From Pacificibacter marinus (GTDB lineage Bacteria; Pseudomonadota; Alphaproteobacteria; Rhodobacterales; Rhodobacteraceae): a stretch of 33,994 bases of DNA. The stretch is from assembly GCF_018860505.1 (NCBI RefSeq), contig NZ_JAHKPU010000050.1, forward strand, positions 1-33,994, in the 5' to 3' direction. This document shows, in pieces, positions 25,680 to 33,829 of this stretch (position 1 is its first letter; every line of letters begins with the position of its first letter). The notes beneath the pieces are model-generated. The model saw only the letters and a list, made by a program, of their open reading frames with translations. It searched no databases and was not told where the DNA came from. Position numbers and translations under genes: made by a program.

Positions 25680-26074
25680 AACGTGATTTCGATTTGATTC
25701 GAGATATACTGATATCAGTTGAGCGCCATGAGGAGGCTATACTTTGGGTTTCAGACGTCGACTGGGATGAAAGCGGCGTTTCGTATGGATTTGGTGATGC
25801 TATTCGTCGAGCCCATTTTGATCTTATGAAAGAAGCGGGATTAGTCGCAGATTGTTTTCATAACGCTGGTCAAAATCAGCAAACTTATGGTTATCGCTTA
25901 ACTTGGGCTGGTTACGACTATCTTGATGCCATTAAAGATGAAGACATTTGGCAGAAAACCAAAGCCTCTGTTGTAGCCAACGGAGGTAGTGTTGCATTTG
26001 AAGTGATGAAATCTATTGCTGTAGGTTTTGCTAAACAGAAATTCTCTCAATACACGGGATTCGAACTGTCATGA
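25676..26074 (+). CDS. DUF2513 family protein inside the pheS-pheT interval
   Basis: A 132-residue protein beginning [12 protein letters not shown], with the [21 protein letters not shown] segment typical of DUF2513, a family common on phages and other mobile DNA and probably a winged-helix protein. Start is the GTG at 25676 overlapping the pheS stop; the end overlaps the next gene by an ATGA. By hand count, 25741-26040 has 126 G+C of 300 (42%), against 98 of 180 (54%) in adjacent pheS (25381-25560). This suggests recent acquisition into an operon without disrupting reading of the flanking genes. No insertion sequence or attachment repeat is visible. Function unknown. Confidence 0.85.
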   Translation: MKRDFDLIRDILISVERHEEAILWVSDVDWDESGVSYGFGDAIRRAHFDLMKEAGLVADCFHNAGQNQQTYGYRLTWAGYDYLDAIKDEDIWQKTKASVVANGGSVAFEVMKSIAVGFAKQKFSQYTGFELS

Positions 26075-26502
26075 CCGACCAAAACGACTCAATGGAAGAC
26101 CTTCAGGTCACTTATCCCGGTGCGGGTATGTTCCAACTGGCGAGCAATCGTTCGCGCTGTGAGCAGCTCAATGAATTGGTCGCTGTGGGTAAAAAAACCG
26201 CGACCTGTATGCCGTGGTCCGAATTCGAAGGTGACGAAGGCGCATTGCCTGTCGCGGGGCGTGTTGACATCGTCGCCGATTGGGATGGCAACCCCGCCTT
26301 GATAGTCCGCACGTTGGAAGTGGAAAAAGTCAAATTCCGCAATGTGACCCCAACGATGGCCCTGAAAGAGGGCGAAGACAATGACGTTGAGGGCTGGCGC
26401 AAACGCATGACCAAAAAGTTCGGCACCCAAGGCAAGCTCGACCGCGACACGCTTTTGGTATTTGAAACGTTTGAGCTGGTCGAGGATTTGGGCGTCCGCT
26501 AG
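26071..26502 (+). CDS. ASCH-domain protein
   Basis: A 143-residue protein with ASCH-fold marks: the motif GKKTATC (the GxKxxT signature of the RNA-binding pocket) near residues 43-49, followed by a PVAGRVDIVADWDGNPALIVRTLEVE beta-rich stretch. ASCH domains resemble PUA and are thought to bind RNA or modified nucleosides. It sits between pheS and pheT, so a tie to tRNA or translation is attractive but is inference. The ATG at 26071 overlaps the DUF2513 stop by four bases. An alternative start at residue 8 (MEDLQVT) is possible. Confidence 0.8.
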   Translation: MTDQNDSMEDLQVTYPGAGMFQLASNRSRCEQLNELVAVGKKTATCMPWSEFEGDEGALPVAGRVDIVADWDGNPALIVRTLEVEKVKFRNVTPTMALKEGEDNDVEGWRKRMTKKFGTQGKLDRDTLLVFETFELVEDLGVR

Positions 26503-26517
26503 GCGCTGTGACATCAT

Positions 26518-26814
26518 ATGAAACTGTTTGATACAAAATTCCACGAAATGGACGACGACAGTCGTCGCGTTTATGCGCTCTACGAGATGGCCCACACTGT
26601 GGTCGATCTTGGGGCGGCACTGTGCTTTATTGTCGGATCGTTCTTTTTCTTTTCCGATGATCTGCAATATGCTGGCACGTGGCTTTTTGTCGTCGGATCG
26701 TTTCTATTTGCCGTAAAACCAACACTGCGCTTTGCGCGCGAACTTAAATTGCTGCGTCTTGGCAGGCTTTGTGCCGCCGATCAGCCTGCCTATGACGAAA
26801 AGGACACCCTATGA
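26518..26814 (+). CDS. YrhK-domain membrane protein
   Basis: A 98-residue protein of the YrhK-like family with two hydrophobic helices (AALCFIVGSFFFFSD, then AGTWLFVVGSFLFAVKPTLRF) and charged ends. It starts MKLFDTKFHEMDDDSRRVYALYEMAHT. The function of YrhK proteins is not known. The stop overlaps the pheT ATG by four bases (ATGA), so pheT translation is likely coupled to this gene. The presence of a membrane protein between the two synthetase subunits is curious. Confidence 0.8.
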   Translation: MKLFDTKFHEMDDDSRRVYALYEMAHTVVDLGAALCFIVGSFFFFSDDLQYAGTWLFVVGSFLFAVKPTLRFARELKLLRLGRLCAADQPAYDEKDTL

Positions 26815-29204
26815 AATTCACAGTCTCATGGCTCAAAGAGCATTTGCAAACGGACGCGACTTTGGACGAAATCCTCTATGCTTTGACGGATCTCGGTCTG
26901 GAAGTTGAAGGGGTTGAGAACCCTATGGATGTGTTCAAAGATTTCGAGATCGCGAAGATCACCCATGCAGAACAGCACCCAGACGCGGACAAATTGCGTG
27001 TATGTAAGGTGCAAGCGGGTACAGGTGAGACGCAAATCGTTTGTGGTGCGCCAAACGCACGCGAGGGGATCACTGTCGTGCTGGCCAAGCCGGGGACTTA
27101 CATTCCGGGTTTGGATATCACGATTTCTGTCGGCAAAATCCGTGGCGTTGAATCGTTCGGCATGATGGCGTCGGAAAAAGAACTTGAGCTGTCGGATGAA
27201 CACAACGGTATTATCGAGCTGCCATCTGGCACAGTGGGGCAGTCGTTTGCCGATTACTTGGCCGAAACAGACCCTGCCAAAGTGGACCCTGTGATTGAAA
27301 TCGCCATCACGCCAAACCGCCCTGACGCTTTGGGTGTGCGCGGTGTGGCGCGTGATTTGGCAGCGCGTGGTTTGGGCACATTGAAACCTTTGAAAGAGGT
27401 CTGCGTGGCGGGCAGCTTTGCCAATCCGATTTCCGTGACCATTGAAGAAAGCGCAAAAGACAGCTGCAAAGTTTTCGCAGGACGCCTGATCAAAGGTGTT
27501 AAAAACGGCCCATCACCTGCGTGGTTGCAAGATCGTTTGAAAGCCATCGGGTTGCGTCCGATTTCCAAACTGGTCGATGTGACGAACTTTTTCACCTACG
27601 ACCAAAACCGTCCTTTGCACGTGTTTGACGCGTCCAAAGTCGATGGCGGTTTGACAATTCATCTGTCCAAAGGTGGCGAGGAATTGGTAGCCTTGGATGA
27701 AAAGACCTACACCCTGCCAGAGGGCGTGACGGTGATTTCATCAGGCGGCAAAGTCGAAAGCATCGCGGGCATCATGGGCGGTTTGGAAACAGGCTGCACG
27801 GACGAGACCACAGATGTGTTTTTGGAAGCCGCATTCTGGGACACCATCGCGATTGCCAAAGGCGGCCGTGCGCTGAAAATCAATTCCGACGCGCGCTATC
27901 GCAACGAGCGGGGCATCGATCCGGCTTACAACATGCAAGCCATTGAGGACGCAACGCAGATGATCCTTGATCTATGTGGTGGTGAGGCCTCTGAAGTGAC
28001 TGTGGCGGGTGAAGTGCCTGACGTGTCGCGGGCTTACAAACTGGATACAGACCGCGTGCAAAGCCTTGTTGGAATGGAAATTTTTCCAGAAACCCAAATC
28101 GCGACGCTGACGGCGTTGGGGTTTGTCATGGATGGTGACATGGCGCAGGTGCCATCGTGGCGTCCTGACGTATTGGGCTCGGCTGATTTGGTCGAAGAAG
28201 TCGCGCGTATTGCGTCTTTGACCTCGCTTGAGCCAAAGCCGTTGTCGCGCCCCATCGGGATTGCCAAGCAAATTCAAACACCGATGCAAGTACGCGAAAG
28301 CATGGCCCGCCATACGGCAGCCGCTTTGGGGTACAATGAATGCGTGACCTATTCCTTCGTGGATGAAAAATCTGCGACACTGTTCGATGGTGGTTCTGAT
28401 GCGGTGAAATTGGAAAATCCGATTTCATCAGAAATGAGCCATATGCGCCCTGATCTTTTGGTTGGCTTGTTGCAAGCTGCCAGCCGCAATCAGGCACGCG
28501 GGTTCAACGATTTGGCGCTCTTCGAAGTCGGTGCTGCCTTTCATGGCGGCGAGCCGGGCGAACAACACGTGCAAATCGGCGGCCTTTTGGTTGGCGCAAC
28601 TGGTCCAAAAGACGTGCATGGCGCGCGTCGCGACGTGGATGTGTTTGACGCGAAAGCTGATGCCGAGGCGGTTTTGTCCTCGATTGGCGCCCCTGCGAAA
28701 GTTCAAATTTTGCGTGATACGCCCGCATGGTTCCATCCTGGTCGGTCCGGCAAAATCTGTTTGGGTCCGAAAAAAATCTTGGCGCAGTTTGGTGAAGTGC
28801 ACCCAAAAACGCTTAAAGAAATGGGCGTCAAAGGGCCTGCTGTTGCCTTTACGATTTTCCTTGAGCAGCCACCATTCCCACGTGGGAACAAAGTGGCACG
28901 CGCTGCGTTTTTTACCAATGATCTGCAGGCAGTTGAGCGCGATTTTGCCTTTGTCGTCGACAAATCGACAGCGGCTTTGGATTTGGTGAACGCGGCCTTT
29001 GGGGCTGATAAAAACCTGATCGCTGACGTGCGTGTCTTTGATGAGTTCATCGGTGGCAGCTTGGGCGAAGACAAAAAATCGCTGGCCATCACTGTGCGTT
29101 TGCAGCCCGCCAAAGAGACGTTGAAAGAGAAAGACATCGAAGAGGTCTGCGCCAAGATCATTGCCAAAGTGGAAAAATCCACCAAGGCTGTGTTGCGCGG
29201 TTGA
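26811..29204 (+). CDS. pheT: Phenylalanine-tRNA ligase beta subunit
   Basis: Structural, tRNA-binding and editing subunit of phenylalanyl-tRNA synthetase; 797 residues, normal length. The N-terminus is MKFTVSWLKEHLQTD. There is an EMAP-like tRNA-binding domain at about 40-150 (HPDADKLRVCKVQAG, QIVCGAPNAREG), then the B3/4 editing domain with SIAGIMGG, the B5 domain, a degenerate class II core, and the C-terminal FDX-ACB anticodon-binding domain (ERDFAFVVD onward, ending VLRG). It is fourth downstream of pheS, after three small genes. Confidence 0.97.
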   Translation: MKFTVSWLKEHLQTDATLDEILYALTDLGLEVEGVENPMDVFKDFEIAKITHAEQHPDADKLRVCKVQAGTGETQIVCGAPNAREGITVVLAKPGTYIPGLDITISVGKIRGVESFGMMASEKELELSDEHNGIIELPSGTVGQSFADYLAETDPAKVDPVIEIAITPNRPDALGVRGVARDLAARGLGTLKPLKEVCVAGSFANPISVTIEESAKDSCKVFAGRLIKGVKNGPSPAWLQDRLKAIGLRPISKLVDVTNFFTYDQNRPLHVFDASKVDGGLTIHLSKGGEELVALDEKTYTLPEGVTVISSGGKVESIAGIMGGLETGCTDETTDVFLEAAFWDTIAIAKGGRALKINSDARYRNERGIDPAYNMQAIEDATQMILDLCGGEASEVTVAGEVPDVSRAYKLDTDRVQSLVGMEIFPETQIATLTALGFVMDGDMAQVPSWRPDVLGSADLVEEVARIASLTSLEPKPLSRPIGIAKQIQTPMQVRESMARHTAAALGYNECVTYSFVDEKSATLFDGGSDAVKLENPISSEMSHMRPDLLVGLLQAASRNQARGFNDLALFEVGAAFHGGEPGEQHVQIGGLLVGATGPKDVHGARRDVDVFDAKADAEAVLSSIGAPAKVQILRDTPAWFHPGRSGKICLGPKKILAQFGEVHPKTLKEMGVKGPAVAFTIFLEQPPFPRGNKVARAAFFTNDLQAVERDFAFVVDKSTAALDLVNAAFGADKNLIADVRVFDEFIGGSLGEDKKSLAITVRLQPAKETLKEKDIEEVCAKIIAKVEKSTKAVLRG

Positions 29205-29243
29205 TCCGGTCTTTCAACTGCTCTGTAAGCTGACTAAATTTTC

Positions 29244-29270
29244 AGGGCGCGGCTTTTGCTGCGCCCTTTT
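29244..29270 (+). terminator. Rho-independent terminator of pheT
   Basis: GGGCGCGGC (29245-29253), loop TTTT, GCTGCGCCC (29258-29266) with one G-U pair, followed by TTTT. It separates pheT from ytoQ. Confidence 0.8.
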
Positions 29271-29317
29271 CCAATGGGGCCACCCCGAGCTGATCCAAAC
29301 GATAAGGAACGTGATCA

Positions 29318-29761
29318 ATGAAAGTCTATTTGTCCGGCGAAATTCACACCGATTGGCGTGATCAAATTGTTCAAGGTGCGCGTGGGTTGAATGTCGAATT
29401 CTCAATGCCTGTGACTGATCATGCTGCGTCAGATGATTGCGGTGTAGCGATTATGGGGGCTGAAACAGATAAGTTTTGGCATGACCACAAGGGCGCTAAA
29501 CTGAACGCGATCCGCACACGCAGTGCGATTGAGGCGGCGGATGTTGTGGTCGTGCGTTTTGGCGATAAATACAAACAATGGAATGCGGCTTTTGACGCGG
29601 GCTATGCGGCAGCTCTTGGCAAATCGTTGATCGTGATGCACGGGGCAGACCATCAACATGCGTTGAAAGAAGTGGACGCTGCGGCATTGGCCGTCACCGA
29701 GACGCCGCAACAGGTTGTCGATATTCTGACCTATGTGCTTACAGGGAATTTACCTGCATAG
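29318..29761 (+). CDS. ytoQ: YtoQ family protein
   Basis: A 147-residue protein of the YtoQ family. It has a nucleoside 2-deoxyribosyltransferase-like fold: MKVYLSGEIHTDWRDQI at the start, an EAADVVVVRFGDKYKQWNAAFDAGYAAALGK core, and a final helical segment. YtoQ is conserved in proteobacteria and Bacillus, without established function. The ATG at 29318 has AAGGAACG upstream. It stands between its own terminator and that of pheT and is therefore monocistronic. Confidence 0.85.
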   Translation: MKVYLSGEIHTDWRDQIVQGARGLNVEFSMPVTDHAASDDCGVAIMGAETDKFWHDHKGAKLNAIRTRSAIEAADVVVVRFGDKYKQWNAAFDAGYAAALGKSLIVMHGADHQHALKEVDAAALAVTETPQQVVDILTYVLTGNLPA

Positions 29762-29797
29762 ATTTTGAAACATACAGTTACGACCAAATTTATTATG

Positions 29798-29833
29798 ACC
29801 CTACATTGAGTGACCGCAATGTAGGGTTAATTT
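29798..29833 (+). terminator. Terminator after ytoQ
   Basis: A perfect 11-bp stem, ACCCTACATTG (29798-29808) and CAATGTAGGGT (29817-29827), with an 8-nt loop and then TAATTT. The following T tract is short, so termination strength is uncertain. Confidence 0.6.
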
Positions 29834-29974
29834 GTGAAAGAAGCGTCCCAGTCAAAGTTCGTTGTGCGTTGTGTTGGATTTTAGAGTGTTCTGATGCATG
29901 TGAGCGTTGCGTCAAAGTTCCAGCAGGCGGCTAGAAATATGGGGAGTTTTGCGCAAAAATTAACCTCCCGTCTC

Positions 29975-30006
29975 TGTACGTCATTGTGTTATGCAATGTA
30001 TGTACA
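29975..30006. promoter_or_regulatory. Composite inverted repeat upstream of mscL
   Basis: TGTAC-GT-CATTG, a 7-nt centre, then CAATG-TAT-GTACA. The two arms match over ten positions with one extra base. It ends 38 bp before the mscL ATG. It could be an operator or an mRNA 5' stem; I cannot tell which. Confidence 0.4.
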
Positions 30007-30044
30007 CGCGCTAAAAGACGCGTATAAAATGCATGAGGGAAGAA

Positions 30045-30473
30045 ATGCTAAAAGAATTCAAAGACTTCATCGCCAAGGGCAATGTCATGGACATGGCCGT
30101 TGGTATCATCGTTGGTGCTGCTTTTACAGCCATCGTTAAATCTATGGTCGCTGATTTGATCAACCCAATCATTGGTGTATTCACCGGTGGCCTTGATTTC
30201 ACCAACCGCTTTGCGGTGATTTCTGGTGACGTTGCTGCTGGCACAAGCTTGGAAGCCGCTCGCGAAGCTGGCGCGTCCGTTTTTGCCTACGGTTCATTCA
30301 TCATGGCTGTTATCAACTTCTTGATCATCGCATTCGTGGTCTTCATGCTTGTGCGCTACGTCAATAAAGTAAAAGCCGCGACTGAAACACCTGTCGAAGA
30401 AGCGCCAGCTGCGCCAGAAGGCCCAAGCGAACTCGACGTTCTGTTGGAAATCCGCGACTCTTTGAAAAAGTAA
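30045..30473 (+). CDS. mscL: Large-conductance mechanosensitive channel
   Basis: A 142-residue inner-membrane channel that opens under membrane tension to release solutes on osmotic downshock. Features are the amphipathic N-terminal helix [14 protein letters not shown], pore helix 1 with [18 protein letters not shown] and the Gly/Ala gate, a periplasmic loop, helix 2 ([23 protein letters not shown]), and a C-terminal charged bundle ([14 protein letters not shown]). The start at 30045 follows GAGGGAAGAA; an in-frame upstream ATG at 30033 is less well placed. Monocistronic, closed by a strong terminator. Confidence 0.96.
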   Translation: MLKEFKDFIAKGNVMDMAVGIIVGAAFTAIVKSMVADLINPIIGVFTGGLDFTNRFAVISGDVAAGTSLEAAREAGASVFAYGSFIMAVINFLIIAFVVFMLVRYVNKVKAATETPVEEAPAAPEGPSELDVLLEIRDSLKK

Positions 30474-30496
30474 GGGCACCGCTTTTCGCCATATGT

Positions 30497-30530
30497 AAGG
30501 CCCGCAAGCATAGGCTTGTGGGCCTTTTTT
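30497..30530 (+). terminator. Rho-independent terminator of mscL
   Basis: A 13-bp stem with one G-U pair, AAGGCCCGCAAGC (30497-30509), loop ATAG, GCTTGTGGGCCTT (30514-30526), then TTTT. Confidence 0.88.
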
Positions 30531-30642
30531 GTTTTGAAACACGGGCGAAAGATCATAGCTTGGCTGTCCCTGTCTTGCGTTTGTAAAGTGCGCATGGGAT
30601 GTGTATGTGTGTTTTGACGTAAAATCAGGATAACTTTGACCT

Positions 30643-31101
30643 ATGCCCCAAATTGACGAGACAGATCGCCGAATTTTGCGCATTTTGCAAAAGAAGGGCC
30701 GCATCTCAAACGCGGATTTGGCGGTGGCTGCCAATGTGTCCAGTTCTGCCTGTCACAGACGCGTGCAAAGACTTGAGGCCGATGGTGTCATTCGCGATTA
30801 TGTGGCTCTGTTGAACCCTATTCATTTGGATCGCCGGTCGACCTTATTTGTCGAGGTGACGTTGACATCGCAAGCCGATGACGTGTTGGCGGAGTTTGAA
30901 AGAGCCGTTCAACTGGTGCCGGATGTGCTGGAATGTCATTTGATGGCGGGTGCCGCAGATTACATGCTCAAAGTGGTTGCCGCTGACACAGATCATTTCG
31001 CAAAAATCCATCGTAATCTGGTGCGCCTTCCTGGTGTCGTCAAAATGCAGTCGTCCTTTGCTATGCGCACCGTCTTTAAGACCACCAGCCTGCCAGTTTG
31101 A
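30643..31101 (+). CDS. Lrp/AsnC family transcriptional regulator
   Basis: A 152-residue regulator: N-terminal winged helix (ETDRRILRILQKKGRISNADLAVA, recognition helix near SSSACHRRVQRLE) and a C-terminal Lrp ligand-binding domain (from about residue 65, with VLECHLMAGAADYMLKVVA, the typical ligand-pocket turn). Such proteins respond to amino acids and often regulate a neighbouring transporter or catabolic gene. No such gene is adjacent; the next gene downstream is another regulator. The palindrome AATGCC-TT-GGCATT (31127-31140) lies in the gap after it. Confidence 0.93.
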   Translation: MPQIDETDRRILRILQKKGRISNADLAVAANVSSSACHRRVQRLEADGVIRDYVALLNPIHLDRRSTLFVEVTLTSQADDVLAEFERAVQLVPDVLECHLMAGAADYMLKVVAADTDHFAKIHRNLVRLPGVVKMQSSFAMRTVFKTTSLPV

Positions 31102-31126
31102 CGCGTGGTCTATTGATACATTGCTA

Positions 31127-31140
31127 AATGCCTTGGCATT
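31127..31140. promoter_or_regulatory. Palindrome between the Lrp and GAF-Fis genes
   Basis: AATGCC-TT-GGCATT, 6-bp arms with a 2-bp centre, 50 bp before the GAF-Fis start. The loop is too short for a terminator. Possible operator; speculative. Confidence 0.3.
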
Positions 31141-31189
31141 CGCATAGGATCGGGTTGGTGATCGTTTGCGTTGTGGAGGAGGCAAACCG

Positions 31190-32140
31190 ATGTCATTGGA
31201 CAACCATACGGAGCAGGTATTGAATGCGGTCGAGTCGCGATCCGCGGCGTCGAGGCTAACGGCGTCGTGGCGACGGTCTATGGTCAAGCATGGCTTGGAC
31301 CCGTCCCACCGCAAAAGCCCCCACCGCCACGAGATGAGCCAAGTCATACGCCGTTGCGAAGAACTAGGCGCATTTTTAGAAATAGCGAAACCAAAGATAG
31401 ACCAATTGTTTCAAATGGTGGGAAACACTGGGTGTTGTGTGTTGTTGACGGATGACCAAGGCGTTGTTTTAGACCAAAGGTCCACAGATGCGGATGCCGA
31501 AATATTCAACCGCTGGGGGTTATGGTCCGGTGCGGATTGGTCCGAAAGCTCAGAGGGCACCAACGGCATTGGCACCTGCCTTGCTGAGGAACGCCAAGTG
31601 ACCATTCATCGTGATGAACATTTTTTCACCCGTAATACGGGAATGTCTTGTATGGACGCACCGATTTTTGGACCGGATGGCGCATTGATCGGTGCTCTGG
31701 ATGTGTCGTCATGTCGTGCGGATCAAACAGAATCCTACACGCGGTTGATCGGTAATGTCGTGATGCAGGCCGCCAAGCAGATTGAGACGGAGGCCTTTCG
31801 CGCGGCCTTTCCAAAAGCGCGCATTATTGCAGCCCCTGACGCACGTAGTGACGGCGCGGTCTTGCTCGCCGTGGATCAAGACGATTTGGTCATCGGAGCC
31901 ACGCGCGCAGCAAGGCGACTGTATCAGTTAGAGCAGGGCGGTGTTATGACCCCCATGCCTGCCTCTGATATTTTGGGGCGTGACAGTGGTATGTCTGCAT
32001 TGGAACGTGCTGAGCGTGCGGCGCTCAAGCGGGCGATTGCACGGGCTGGAGGCAATGTGTCGGCAGCAGCACGCGAGCTTGGGATTGGCCGTGCGACACT
32101 CTATCGTCGGATGAATCGCCTCGGAATCGGGGAATCTTAA
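31190..32140 (+). CDS. GAF-Fis transcriptional regulator lacking an AAA+ domain (AcoR-like)
   Basis: A 316-residue protein. Residues about 60-185 form a GAF sensor domain (CVLLTDDQGVVLDQRSTD, then SEGTNGIGTCLAEERQVTIHRDEHF, and GPDGALIGALDVSS), matching the N-terminal half of AcoR-type enhancer-binding proteins. The last 45 residues are a Fis-type helix-turn-helix (ALKRAIARAGGNVSAAARELG, then RATLYRRMNRLGI). The sigma54-contacting AAA+ domain (GAFTGA, Walker motifs) is absent, so sigma54 activation is not expected. The ATG at 31190 follows GGAGGAGG. The aldehyde dehydrogenase lies 130 bp downstream, and a 7-4-7 palindrome begins 7 bp after this stop. Confidence 0.87.
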   Translation: MSLDNHTEQVLNAVESRSAASRLTASWRRSMVKHGLDPSHRKSPHRHEMSQVIRRCEELGAFLEIAKPKIDQLFQMVGNTGCCVLLTDDQGVVLDQRSTDADAEIFNRWGLWSGADWSESSEGTNGIGTCLAEERQVTIHRDEHFFTRNTGMSCMDAPIFGPDGALIGALDVSSCRADQTESYTRLIGNVVMQAAKQIETEAFRAAFPKARIIAAPDARSDGAVLLAVDQDDLVIGATRAARRLYQLEQGGVMTPMPASDILGRDSGMSALERAERAALKRAIARAGGNVSAAARELGIGRATLYRRMNRLGIGES

Positions 32141-32146
32141 ATAACC

Positions 32147-32164
32147 TGTCTCACCCCTGAGACA
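32147..32164. promoter_or_regulatory. Candidate operator for the GAF-Fis regulator
   Basis: Perfect inverted repeat TGTCTCA-CCCC-TGAGACA, 107 bp before the aldehyde dehydrogenase ATG. Arms of the form TGTCTC/GAGACA with a short centre are like the sites of AcoR-type Fis-HTH regulators. No T run follows, so it is not a terminator. Confidence 0.6.
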
Positions 32165-32231
32165 CTGCTGCGCTGCAGCGTTCTTTGGATGGGGTGACGA
32201 GGATATCTGAGCGGGCCATGTTCTCATGTAA

Positions 32232-32250
32232 CCGAGATGGAGGATCTCGG
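32232..32250 (+). promoter_or_regulatory. Leader hairpin with GGAGG in its loop
   Basis: CCGAGAT (32232-32238), loop GGAGG, ATCTCGG (32244-32250): a 7-bp stem presenting a Shine-Dalgarno-like loop. The functional site, AGAGGAGG, lies at 32256-32263. May be an mRNA element or a protein site. Confidence 0.4.
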
Positions 32251-32270
32251 ATGTCAGAGGAGGACATATC

Positions 32271-33791
32271 ATGAATGTAATGACCCAAAGCGATCTCAAG
32301 TACACATCGCCTTTTAAAACCCGCTACGACAACTTTATCGGCGGTGCGTTTGTTGCCCCCGTCAATGGGAAATACTTCGACAACATCACTCCGATTGATG
32401 GCTCTGTTGTGTGCGAAGTTGCCCGCTCAGACGCTGATGATGTCAATTTAGCTCTTGATGCCGCACATGCTGCCAAAGTGGCTTGGGGCAAAACATCTGC
32501 GGCGGAGCGGTCTAACATCTTGCTCAAAGTCGCGGACCGTTTGGAAGAAAACCTCGATCTGTTGGCGCAGGCTGAAACATGGGACAACGGTAAGCCGATC
32601 CGCGAGACAACCTTTGCAGATATTCCGCTCGCGATTGACCACTTCCGCTATTTCGCAGGGGTATTGCGTGGTCAAGAGGGCTCAATGTCCGAGATAGACG
32701 CAGACACGGTTGCCTATCATTTCCATGAACCTTTGGGGGTTGTGGCGCAAATCATTCCTTGGAACTTCTCTATCTTGATGGCGGCGTGGAAATTGGCGCC
32801 AGCATTGGCCGCTGGCAACTGTGTTGTTATGAAGCCAGCTGAACAAACTCCCGCGGCCTTGATGGTGGTCGCAGAATTGATCGCCGATCTTTTGCCTGCG
32901 GGCGCACTCAATATTATCAACGGTTACGGCGGCGAAGTTGGTGCGGCATTGGCCACGTCCACGCGCATTGCCAAGATTGCATTCACCGGGTCCACGGTTA
33001 CCGGTAAGAAAATCATGGCCGCAGCGACAGAGAACTTGATCCCTGTGACGCTTGAACTGGGGGGGAAATCCCCGAACATCTTCTTCTCAGACATCATGGC
33101 CGCAGATGATGCGTTTTTTGACAAAGCCATTGAAGGTTTCGTTCTGTTTGCCTTCAACCAAGGCGAGGTCTGTACATGTCCATCTCGTGCGCTGGTACAA
33201 GAGGACATCTATGATGCCTTCATGGCGCGTGTGATTGAGCGAGTGAAAGCGATCAAGCAGGGTGACCCCCGTGAAATGGACACGATGGTCGGTGCGCAGT
33301 GTTCCCAAATGCAACAAGACAAAATCTTGTCCTACTTTACCATCGGTCGTGAAGAGGGGGCTGAGGTGCTTGTGGGCGGTGCGGCTGCTGATGTTGGAAA
33401 AGACTTGGAGAACGGGTTCTACATTCAGCCAACCATCTTTAAAGGCACCAACGACATGCGTGTGTTCCAAGAGGAAATCTTTGGCCCAGTTGTGTCTGTC
33501 ACAACATTCAAGGATGAAGACGAAGCTTTGGCGATTGCCAATGACACGATGTATGGCCTTGGCGCTGGCGTCTGGTCACGCGATGCGAACCGGTGCTTCC
33601 GCTTTGGTCGCGCGATCGAGGCAGGTCGCGTTTGGGTGAACAATTACCACGCATACCCCGCGCATGCGGCCTTTGGTGGGTACAAGCAGTCCGGCATCGG
33701 ACGCGAGAACCACAAGATGATGTTGGATCATTACCAGCAGACGAAAAACATGCTGGTCAGCTACAACCCCAACAAACTGGGTTTCTTCTAA
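32271..33791 (+). CDS. NAD-dependent aldehyde dehydrogenase (ExaC/AldB/AcoD type)
   Basis: A 506-residue aldehyde dehydrogenase. Sites visible are the cofactor segments [10 protein letters not shown] and [16 protein letters not shown] (Rossmann loop), the general-base glutamate Glu262 in LELGGKSPN, and the nucleophile Cys301 in [12 protein letters not shown], followed by EIFGPVVSV and [25 protein letters not shown] at the C-terminus. This group oxidises acetaldehyde and other short aldehydes to acids and is often controlled by AcoR-like regulators. The strong site AGAGGAGG precedes the ATG. The neighbouring GAF-Fis gene is its likely regulator. Confidence 0.94.
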   Translation: MNVMTQSDLKYTSPFKTRYDNFIGGAFVAPVNGKYFDNITPIDGSVVCEVARSDADDVNLALDAAHAAKVAWGKTSAAERSNILLKVADRLEENLDLLAQAETWDNGKPIRETTFADIPLAIDHFRYFAGVLRGQEGSMSEIDADTVAYHFHEPLGVVAQIIPWNFSILMAAWKLAPALAAGNCVVMKPAEQTPAALMVVAELIADLLPAGALNIINGYGGEVGAALATSTRIAKIAFTGSTVTGKKIMAAATENLIPVTLELGGKSPNIFFSDIMAADDAFFDKAIEGFVLFAFNQGEVCTCPSRALVQEDIYDAFMARVIERVKAIKQGDPREMDTMVGAQCSQMQQDKILSYFTIGREEGAEVLVGGAAADVGKDLENGFYIQPTIFKGTNDMRVFQEEIFGPVVSVTTFKDEDEALAIANDTMYGLGAGVWSRDANRCFRFGRAIEAGRVWVNNYHAYPAHAAFGGYKQSGIGRENHKMMLDHYQQTKNMLVSYNPNKLGFF

Positions 33792-33801
33792 GATCTCCTC
33801 C

Positions 33802-33829
33802 CATGGAGCGCATTTCGGTGCGCTTCATG
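33802..33829 (+). terminator. Candidate terminator of the aldehyde dehydrogenase gene
   Basis: An 11-bp stem with one G-U pair, CATGGAGCGCA (33802-33812), loop TTTCGG, TGCGCTTCATG (33819-33829), followed by TCTTT rather than a clean T run. The remaining 165 bases to the window edge show no gene I can support. Confidence 0.55.

Noticed and set aside
25676-26814. Idea that DUF2513, ASCH and YrhK form a toxin-antitoxin or phage-defence module
   Set aside because: No toxin, nuclease or effector motif is visible, and only the first gene has foreign base composition; ASCH and YrhK match the host composition.
29894-30139. 81-codon plus-strand frame before mscL, a possible upstream peptide
   Set aside because: It overlaps mscL in another frame, the composition is not protein-like, and no ribosome site precedes its ATG.
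32141-32270. Sigma54 -24/-12 promoter expected before the aldehyde dehydrogenase
   Set aside because: I found no TGGC-N-TTGC-like pair, and the adjacent regulator lacks the AAA+ domain.
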